Shown: positions 1 through 10,200 of the stretch, piece after piece | How the letters are laid out: the number at the start of each line of letters is the position of its first letter | Position numbering within the stretch: the stretch's first letter is position 1 | Source of the DNA: Acanthaster planci | Lineage: Eukaryota; Echinodermata; Asteroidea; Valvatida; Acanthasteridae | DNA: 64,000 nt | NCBI RefSeq assembly: GCF_001949145.1 | Contig: NW_019091519.1 | Span: forward strand, 485,196-549,195 | Direction of reading: 5' to 3' | The notes under the pieces: model-generated | Databases searched by the model: none | Seen by the model: only the letters and a program-made list of their open reading frames with translations | What the model was told of the DNA's origin: nothing | Translations under genes and position numbers: made by a program

Positions 1-1102
1 ATCGAAGAGGTTCGCAGAGCAGAGCACTTATTTATTGAAGTGTTAAGAGTTGTCAAATATCAAATGCAAACAATATAAGACAATTGTCAATTTTAAAATC
101 AAATCTGGCAAACTTGTGTGTCCCTGTGAATCACTTTCCGATATTAGCTTTCCTTTTACTACACGTTAAGAAAAAACCTTACTCTTGATCCGTTTTCAAG
201 GAACATGCCTTTCAAATAAAAAAGTAATACAGTGAGCTGAGTTTTTAAAGTAAATAAGAGAAGCGATCTTAAGTATCTTTAAATGCGGTGTTCCTTTTTT
301 AAGTTCTGGAGTAAATGCATTCAGCAAATAATTTTACAAGATGCAAATATTGCCGAAGAACAAGCAAATATTCAAGTATTACCCTGTCACGTTTTTATCT
401 TGATTTCTTGGGAGCTTTGGTCCAAATTGTGCACATGTGTGACATTGTGGACACCGAATCCACTAACTGCAACATCTGCTCAAGCTACTTGCTGTGATTT
501 CGTGACGCAGGCCGCTGCATCAGTGTGAGACAGAGAGCACCCCCTGTTCCCGTTAAAAATAAAATTAATCTGATCTTAAGCCTAGAAACTTTTTATGCGG
601 TCCACTTTGTCGCTTTGTCAAAAAACAGTCGCCTTTTTCCTGCAGAGTAAGCTGTTGTCACGTGTCAAAATCCAGTCTGCCAAATTTGGCACTGCCTTTT
701 TGTGTTCCTTGGCCTTGTAAAATGAGCACACCATCACTCCAAGAGCCTCTGTACATAATATACATTCATTGTAAATGCTCAAATTAATTTAATAGCGGTA
801 GTCCATTTTCACCGTTGATGATAGTCACTAATTTGATATCAAAACATTTCAATATCAAACGAATGGTGTGTGTATTTCTCGGCCGTAAGAGAAAGCCTAC
901 AGCATGTTGTTTGTGTATCATCATTAACAAAATTTAATAACAGCTCAACATAAACACTATAACATGCTGTTTATCAGATGTACCTCTGGAACTATATGAA
1001 GATATAATTATACAGGGAGATGTAGAACTTAACCATTCTTGTACTACGTGTAGCTTGCATTCAGACTCCAATATTCACAGTAGCTTTCCTGGTCAGATCT
1101 TA

Positions 1103-1243
1103 GGCTGTGTCCGAAACGGGCTTCCAGAGCTACCGCTAGGTCTACTGTCTGGGCGTCTCCACGCATTTCCAATGGAGCGAAGACCTAGACCTAGCTCTAG
1201 ACAAGAGATTCGGATGCCCTAGACAAGAGATTCGGATGCAGTC
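1103..1243. mobile_element. MITE family A, copy 1
   Basis: Terminal inverted repeat ggctgtgtccgaa / ttcggatgcagtc with flanking TA on both sides. The interior is a degenerate palindrome rich in ctaggtct/agacctag. A local 22-bp duplication (agacaagagattcggatgc, twice) lies at its right end. Related copies occur at 39942 and 47049. Confidence 0.65.
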
Positions 1244-3444
1244 TAAGAGACAGTGCACGTGTATACGTTTTCAATAAGTGCTCCACTGCATGTATATGAC
1301 CATTTTACTACACGGGAACTAGGTTTGGGTCTGGGTTTGGTTCACGGAAGGGGGGTGGAAGCTGTCAAGGGGTGCTAAACAAGTGTCTGTTATTTTTCTC
1401 TTCTTGGCAGCCCAAGGGATTAATTCCACCCCCCCCCAATCCATCAGTGGAACTGCACCTCTCAACACTGTTTAACCTCAATAAAAGGTCTAACTTCTTT
1501 AAACATTCAAACAGTGTTACCATTGGAGATGGGAACATTTTGATTCTGTTAACACTCAACATTGTGCATAATGTTGATGAAACAAAGTGCATTTATCTAA
1601 TGTTTACAGTGGTAACACCTTCCGTAGTTGTGACTCCAAAATTCCAACCTCCTCACGTTGCATGACATATATATATGTGAAGTACTTCACCAAACATGGC
1701 CTCTCCTACTTCAAAGGCTGACAGCGGCTTGGCATCCCCACTTTACTCTGTAAAAGAAGTGCATGATTTGCTGAGTAGTGTTACATGTTGCTCAATTATG
1801 AGGGCTTTTCCTCGCCAAAAAAAAAACTACTAGGAATGTCGGAGCTAATGATCCTATGCCCCTTAGGACTGAGATCACTTGTAGTCCCTCTTCTACAAGA
1901 ACTGGTCGTTCTCACATTATATGCTTTGAAATGGAATTAATCCACTAACTTGAGAAATGCTGCTTCTGTAAGCTTCAAGCCCTACTTGTGATATATGGTG
2001 AAACTGAGATTGAGTGTGTGGCACATGCTTTTTTATAAAGGAAAAAAAATTTTATCAAAAACCAAGCCTCGTGTGGATTCTATTCCCCCGTGGCATGTGT
2101 GTGGCAAGACTCCACAGAGAAATGACTTACGCAAAAGTTGAATTGTGGTATATTCTTTGACTAGATGTCTGGTGACCTTACTTGAACTTCCTAGTATGTG
2201 TTCTCTGTTCAAAGCAACTCCCCAAATGTACGTGATTAAAATTCTGACTTATTTTAGGAGTCTGTTTTTATTAAACTGCAGAGGAAAAACCTGTGATATC
2301 AAAAAGATTTAACTTGCTCTGTGCTTCAAGGGTATTTCCAAAAAGACTTTTTTTACATTGCAGTGTAAGAGTACAAATTTGATCTGTAGCTCCTTATGTG
2401 TTGACAGTGGTATCAATGATCATAGGTTGTTAATTAACCGTAGTTTTCAAAGAAACTTGGAAGTAAGGAGGGAGTTTCAGGGATTTAAAACATAAATATG
2501 CAAAATGAGAAGAAAGTGAAAGCTGAAAAATGTGTACAAAAAAAATTGTTCAATCTGGTCAAAATAAAAACCCTCCAATCCCTGGCTTGTGAAGTTTTTT
2601 TCTATAGTAACAGTGCATTTTTGTCTTTAAAGCGCACATATCCACCTCTTCTGGTGTTCAGGGCATTACATGACCATTAGGAATTGTGCAAAATCTTCAT
2701 AAAAGTTCTTTTATACCGACGGCTATTTCTGTGTGTTATACATGCAGATGTTTCGTTCACCCATTAGCTGAATGCGGAATGGCACAGTTTTCAATCCAAG
2801 GTCTTCATTTTGACAATTCTCGTTATTTAACCAATCTTTCTTTTTCTTCAACATTTAAAGTGTTGGTTACTTCTTCTTTAAGACAAAACCAAACCAGGCT
2901 CAGTTATATTAGAGAATGTCTTATATATTAGAGAATGGCTGTGATGGAAATTAAATTGATTTTCAACAATTAATGTACATTTCTAGGTATGGGTTTTCTT
3001 TTTATTGAGTTGGATGAAGATTTTGACTGTGTTATTTATGGTTGTAGAAATGTCATCGTCCACAGTAAGCACACTGTGCTGGGAATTTTGTGTGAATTTG
3101 TGTAAATAAAATGTTAAAATTTGTGATAAAATAAAACGTATAAATATGTTCACGTTTCTTCTGTTCTTTTTTTTAAAAACTTTCCTGTGAATACTTACTA
3201 AAATATGGCTTTATTATTGCCGGGTAAGCTTTGTGGTTTAGGTCGGATGTTGTGGTTCCTTTACACAAGTTTTTTTTGGGGGGGACCACAGTCTGTTATG
3301 GCATTATGACGGAATTTCATTGTGTTAAAATGTATGATGTACGTGTATGCATGTTGACCTTCCTGTACAAGGCCATAAAAAGTAGCCTTTCAGGATGGCA
3401 AACTACCTAAAATTTCCAACCGGTCAACCAGGGGCTACATACCC

Positions 3445-3550
3445 TGGCAGACCATTTTGGTGTGGAATGGAGTGAACGTTAAGTTAATGTAATGAACGTT
3501 AAGTTACCAAACTTAATGTTCATTCCATTTCACACCAAAATGGTCTGCCA
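3445..3550. repeat. Hairpin element with 41-bp arms
   Basis: The arm tggcagaccattttggtgtg.. (3445-3485) is repeated inverted at 3510-3550 with few mismatches, separated by about 24 bases. A short MITE or a remnant of one. Confidence 0.75.
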
Positions 3551-3718
3551 CAAGTAATCGCTTATTCTACGTACAGTCCTACTCCTAGTCCTAGAGTGGG
3601 ACCTTTTTCCACAGTCTATCCACTGAGGACTGGTTTGTTAACCCTGAATGATGACCTCTTTAGCCGAGTCACCCTCAAAACTAGGATTTCCTGATTTGTT
3701 CGCGCACCCCCCATAGAT

Positions 3719-4070
3719 GGTCCAAAATTGCCTGTGCAATCTGAATCTGAATGATTTATAGGCTCATCTGTCAAAATCTCTGCTATTAGAGCCTTATGTC
3801 GCATGTGGACTGCGTGGCTTGTAAAGAATAGGATGGAATCCAGTAGCAGGACTGCCAGCTTGAATTCCTGAAAGCATCAGTCCAAATTGCTCTTTTTTCC
3901 AATGGAGAATAGGCATAAATTTTCAAAATGGCGATGGGCCTCACGACTGTTTTGAGGGGTGATTTTCTCTTGATAGAAATGTCTTCAAAAGTCATTAGTT
4001 AAGCTGAAAATTCTAACAAAATGAAAGATGCGGAAGTGAACATTAATTTGATATGTGTCTTGAACACCAG
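3719..4070 (+). repeat. Dispersed repeat family B, plus-oriented copy
   Basis: Matches the reverse complement of 59250-59546 over most of its length: shared words include tctctgctattagag, ttcaaaatggcgatgggcc, actgttttgaggggngattttctc, atcttcaaaagtca and tttgatatgtgtcttg. No terminal repeats noticed, no ORF that explains it. Confidence 0.7.
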
Positions 4071-4503
4071 AGAAACGTGTAAGTATTTTTTCTGGTTTTT
4101 GAAGTGGGAATATTTATCACTGTAAGTCTACAGTAGCTTACTTACAAGTATGCGTTTTACGAAGCTAGTAAATATAGTGGTCAACAGAGGGCGGTCAATG
4201 GTCACCCTCGGTTTTCGTCTGCGATTTTCCCCAGTCGCATCAGGAGATCCCTCTTGCAGTTCAACAGTTGCACAGATTCCTTCTTTTGATCTTTGATGCT
4301 CCTGTAAGTATAACTACCACGTTAATTTCCCACTCCTGACCTCTGCCAGGTGTTGTGCATTGCTGCCCTTTAGTATACTATACGACGTAGGAGTATTCGT
4401 CGGGCCCTGTTTACGTGTTGGTGCGATCGTTGGATTTGCGCCTAGGCCCAGCTGTTGATCGTCATGATCGTGCAGAATTTAGCTGCATTTACTACTATAC
4501 TAG

Positions 4504-4623
4504 GGGTAGTAACCCGCCCCCCCCCCCCACTGTGGGGTTAGACGTCCGCGCCGCTCCCATGAACCCCACAGAAAATGAGGGAGCGGGGCGGATGTCGGAT
4601 CGGACCCCACAGTTCTGGGGGTA
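4504..4623. repeat. Palindromic GC-rich element with C-run
   Basis: Arms 4529-4558 (actgtggggttaga..ccgctccc) and 4579-4613 (gggagcggggcgga..accccacagt) are inverted copies around a short centre (aaccccacagaaaatga). A run of 13-14 C lies just outside the left arm. A diverged relative with the same outer words (cactgtggggtt, acccacagttctgg) is at 24654-24734. Confidence 0.6.
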
Positions 4624-7232
4624 GCTGCTTTAGTACTGAACGTGTAGTCGAGTCGTCGTAGGGCTGTGAATGGCTCTCTTTTCACATTTGCCTTTGTATT
4701 GTTTCCTAGGCCTACCTCCTTGTTTGTACTGTCGGCATCACAGCCCTACTTCAGCGCAGGGTGTTAACGCCTGCAATCCTAACTTTAGAATTGTCACAAA
4801 CTTTGAATTCAGAAAATACAGAAAAAGACACTTTAAAAAAAAAAGCATCTGAGACGAATGTATTTTTCTCCCTTGGCCAAGCTTATTGCTCACAAGCTAA
4901 TGTTCCTTTATGTTACCTGTATCACTTTGACATCATTTAACTCATTTGCATAGTACATAGGCCTACATATCCTTTGCTTTGCAGCATTTCTAGTAATTTT
5001 ACCTACCGATTGTTTCCACATTGCAGTATCTCTGTAACTTAGGCTAGCATTTAACTGTCCATGATTTGCCGTATTTTGCATATACCGGTATACCAGCTAA
5101 AATGTTGTGAGCTGTTGTTAATTATCAGGTCACAAATGTGTCACCTCATTTGGCATGATGAAATCAACTGACCACGATAGTCGAGTCACCACATTCTGCG
5201 AAAACCAGTCAGACTTGACAATAGGTGGCCAAAGTAGGGACCTGGTGACTATCTGACTATACTGGGTGTCCCAGAAAAAACCAAACCCTGAGGAAAGAGG
5301 CTAATATGCCCAAACCATGAGATATGATTACAATGTATAAGGATCTCCGAAAAGTAGAAGCAGTATTCTTTCTAATGATACCTTGACGGTATCCCTCCTG
5401 TCATGCATGACTGAACACCATTGTCTTGAAAATGGGGCATCCGAACTCAGTTGTAACACTTTGGATAAACCAGTGATGAATAGGGTTGTCCTCACACCCT
5501 GTAGTATATGGTCAGAGATGTTAGATGTATCTAGACAAGGCCCGCGAATGCTTGGAATGTCAATTCTGTAACAAACCCCAAAAGTGAGTTTACTGAGTTA
5601 AAACTTACTGGCCAAGGTTGCTTTCTACATGTAGTTGAAGGCTTGTAAACATATCTTTCATTGTGGAAAATTAGAAGGAACTAGGCTTATTATTATTTTT
5701 CACACTGGTAATGTCCATTATTCACCAGCATGTGAAAGTGTGCGACACTTTTAAAACAAGAGTCACAGTATGCTCTCTTGATGCAAACTGTCCCCATGCT
5801 GTGTTGGTTTTTGCTGATCAGAATAATTCTGGTCACAAGAGACAGTGCTCCATCATGTCCATCGGTCAGCATTTTTGGAGATTTAATCTTTTGCACATTC
5901 GAATCATTAGTCCCGATGGGAAATGTGAAATAAATTTTCTGAACCCAAACCCCTTGGGGTGGGTATGAAATGGCATATTGAAACTGGAGGATTTAACCCT
6001 GCTTGAGTAAAAATTCATTTTATGGAATATAGCTTGGGGCTTCTGCTCACAGGTTTATTTTTAGGGTACTTAAAAAAGTTCCTAGCGAAGAGGATGAAGG
6101 AAAAAGATGTGGACACTGCATAAACGTTGTTAACAATAATATTATATGTAATACATATAGCTCCATTGCATACAGCACTGATCATAACCGAGAGGAATCT
6201 CAACTCTAAGAAATTATGACCCTAGTATGAAGAAAAGATAACAAAAAAATGGATTGCATGTCCGTTTATCAGGGATTATAATATAATGGAAAGGTCAACG
6301 TTCAACTGGGTCAGCTTTTTTCTGGGGGATAAAGTCCACCAGGTGATATTTTTTGTCTGTGGCCAAGCTGTGCTGTCATTTATTTGAGGAGTTGATGTGG
6401 TGATAACCAAGCTTTTTCCAGTCTTCTGTGCCACGTTGGATTTGTCAGCATTCAGATTAATTAGTCACTTGAGTGATGCCTACACAAAGTTAATGGTAAG
6501 GAGTACAGGTGCTATGCATGTATGTGTTGCCATGAATGTTCAACATTTTGTGCCAATTTTGAAACCGTGCAGCCTCACTTTTGAAAGATTTCATGTTTTT
6601 GAATTGGCAATGAGATGTGGAGCGGACACAAACAGTGGCTCATTAGCTGTTGTCTAGCAACCTCCTAACCCCACAGAGTTAGAGGATGAATCCATGTGGA
6701 ACAAAAGAATGGTATCAGGCATACTTCTAGGATACAAATTTTTCGATGGAGGACACAGGGTTAAAAGTTTTACAAATTGTTATTTTAAGGATTTTCTCAA
6801 GGACTCTTTGCTTCGTTTTTTTTTTTTTTTTGGTTTGGTAGCAACTGAACAAAACGTTACAACATTTGGGCCGGTGATTCCAGTTTTAAAACTTTGGTAC
6901 TCTCATAAAAGCAGAATCTAAAAGAGAATGCTTGTCAACTACAGTATGGCAGATACATGTAACTGGTATTGAATTTGGGCACTAGAGAGTTACATCTACT
7001 TTAAAGTGTCGCTTTTGGGAGGGAGAGTAATGCTGACAGATTTCAAGGATTGCCTTTGTCTCTTGACCTCCACCGGGTTTTCAAACCTAAATAGTTGTTC
7101 CTTCTGTAATTTTTTATGTCCTTCCTTGATAAATAGCTAAGAGGCTGTGAAGGAATCTCACTGTAGGAGTGTGGACAGCCACCTACCCTCTACCACTTCT
7201 GCTGTCGAAATCCTCCGCCTGGTATCCTCACA

Positions 7233-10200
7233 ATGCATACTATATTCAAGCTGGCCCTGGTGCCACCCCTCATGTGCATCGGCATGATGATGCTACCCTT
7301 CCTCATCTTCTTCTCGCCCACGATTCTCACCACTGCGGCCATCGTCTTCTTCCGTCCAGACCTGGTCTTCAGGCTCTACACCCGGTGAGAAATTTTTTAA
7401 AGTTTTGTACTGTGTAGAGTATTTTTTTTTTTTCAAACGCATGCTGGATAAGAATATGATGCAAATCTGGGGAATGGTTGTCACAGAGCACTAAAATAAA
7501 ATTGGAATTCTTAGTGACTTATTTTTTGAAGCAGATCTATCTCTCTTTCTTGATGTGGTAGTTGGAGGCTGCCATGTAGTTGGGGTGGAAAACATGTTCA
7601 AAAGTTTTCCACCACAAACTTTTGAAATTAAGGTGCTTTTTCATGCTTTTGAAGGTGTTGTGAGTTAACATTTTTAACCCAAGTACCCATTCCCATTCTT
7701 TGCAACTTTAGTCAGCAGGTGAACGGAGTCTGTGGTTGGGGAATGCTTGCAACCCGTCAACCTAACCTCCAGATGTTCTGTGGTCTAACTCAGTTCAATT
7801 CTGTTATTCATTCTATTTCCCGCAGCTTCAAGATGTGGCACATTGGTTTCCGTTCCAAATCAGTCACCGTCAGCAAGTACACCTTTTCCTTTGCAGAGCG
7901 AGGTCAGCCAGACCCTTCCCGCCCTTCAATGCTGTTCCTGCATGGGTTCTCAGCTGCCCAGGACATGTGGTGGCCATTTGTGAAGGTATAGTAATAATGA
8001 CGAGGGGGGCTACAGGTAACTTCACAGCACTGCTTGGGTATTGCGGAGGTGGGGGGCAGGGGTGGGGGCAGGGGCAGGGGCAGGGGCGTGGCCCATGGAG
8101 GGGATGTGATACCCTTCACCATTCTCAAAGTCCCGTGCTGGTCAGCAGAACCGTGCATCTGTTAGCAAAGGTCAGGCTGCCATCAACAGTGCCACCCACT
8201 ACCGAAGTGTGTCCAACCCCGTCATCCTGAACAGCTCCCTCTTCCCTCAACCCCCTTTCCCATTTAGCTGATTATTTATCCTGCGGGGAGGAGGTTTTGG
8301 GTATCATTTGACACTGGGGGGCATCGTCCAAGGTGAGCGGGCACCATGCAGCACTAGGTGGCGCTGTTTATGGCAACTTCTTTATGCCCTCGTTGTGTCT
8401 TGAAAATCTGGTGCAGCAGTGAAAGCATGACTGAAACTTTGAACAAACGGAAAAACAATTGTAGATGAATATATGTGATGTTTTTGAATTAGTGCAATGT
8501 CTGTGACTAAGAATAAAACTTGGGTAAAGGACTTACTTGAGCCGCAGGATTTGTGTGAAATAGTGAGGTAACTTCCAGAACCCGTAAATCCAAACCTCAA
8601 GTGTTTTTTGTGTGATCCTTGGAATTAATTAGTTACTCCCAGCTCTTGTCTGGGTCTGGGCAGAATCCTTTTTCTGTTTTATTTTGTAGGTCATTTGACA
8701 ATGTCGTAAAAGAATCCCAAATTTTTCTTTTCTGACAGCATTTGCCCAAGGAATGGCACATTGTGGCCGTGGATATGCCTGGACATGGCAAGACAACTCG
8801 TAAGATGAGCGACAGTTTCTCCCTGCCTGCCCAAGCTGCAAGGATACGGCAGGTATGCAACTTGATGAGCTGTGACTTCATGAGTGGCTGGAAAAGAGTC
8901 TACAGAACACTTAGAAAGTCAAACTGTGGCAGTTGTATTGTTGAGGCTTGTACATAGCCTCGTACCATCCTCTAACAGTGAGAGAGACAACTCTGGAACA
9001 CTCTCACACGGAAGGAGTTCAATACTTGGACAATTTATGTGTTTGGGGCAGTCTTGGGTTGTGCTTTGTTCTGGAGTCAAATCAGCCAATCACTCACAAG
9101 CTCTCTGGCAGCACGGAGCATGCAGTTCATGTACAGTTGGGGCAAAAAATTGACGTACACCTGGTTGAACAAAAACGGATTTCCTCAAATTTCACAATTT
9201 CACTCTTCCTGCCAACTTTTCCTTTCATGGCGACAGACAAGATGGGTCTTTACTTAATGTACATGTATGGTGTATGCGTCAAATAAAAACATCCAGAGAC
9301 ATATTTACCTGTATGATTCACATTTGTATTTCCAAAAATCTAAATTTTACATGCTCCAACCCTAATATTTACTGCCACTTTCTTTATTTTTGGCAAATCT
9401 CGTAGTCGCAGTGGATCACTTTATGAAGTGTTTTTGAATGGCAATAAGGGGGGGTAAATGTAAATTTTCACAAAATGATTTTTCAGAAATATTAATATTT
9501 TGAACCCTAATAAATTTCTCTGCGTTGTTTCAATTGAAGTGCACACTATGAACACTAAGCATGTTAAGTTGAGATACAATTTGTCTGACCGCATAAAGAA
9601 AAAGTTGGCAAAATTATTTCAAACGGCCAAAAATTTAGGAAAACTTTTTTCTACCAAGTACGCAAACTTTTTGCCCCAACTGTAAATCCTGCCATAATGG
9701 GAGATTAACATGTTGTTGCAAAGCTAGCACCTGCAATTGACATAAACACTGAATTTTGTTTCCTTTTAAATGCAGTTCACCCAAGCTGTCGGTCTGCGTA
9801 AGAGGCCCTTCCATCTGGTGGGAATTTCCATGGGCGGCGGCGTAGCTGGGATTTACGCTGCTAAGTACTCGGAGGATCTGGCCAAGCTCACCATGTTCTG
9901 CCCCGCAGGTTAGAGCCAGGCTTGTTACGTCAAAGGTCACTATGCAAGGTCATTGACTTGTCTCGAAGTAGAGTAAATAGTTATCTCAGGCTCTCTTTCT
10001 TGCTTTGATAGCACTGGAAGATTTCCTTAGCTAGTTGTGTGTCCTGGTGAAGTTTGCCTTACAAGGATGCTGTTTGATGAGTTCAGGACCACAGCATGGG
10101 ACCTGATGATGCTCATCTTGTGTACCCATCCATCTTATTCTGATCAGTAGAATGAATTTCTAGATTTTGATCATGAAGAGCACTGGTAAACTTATCAGTT

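Larger units (their letters stand above)
1..7232. other. Spacer upstream of ABHD6; possible 3' UTR of an off-window gene
   Basis: No coding exon is recognisable on either strand. The first 3.1 kb are AT-rich, lack convincing ORFs and end in a cluster of AATAAA motifs (about 3100-3145), which would fit the 3' UTR of a plus-strand gene lying left of the window. The rest holds the short mobile elements listed separately (1103-1243, 3445-3550, 3719-4070, 4504-4623) and presumably the unidentified ABHD6 promoter. Confidence 0.4.

Noticed and set aside
283-528. 81-aa ORF near the window start as a gene end
   Set aside because: No motif, two overlapping frames equally open, AT-rich surroundings.
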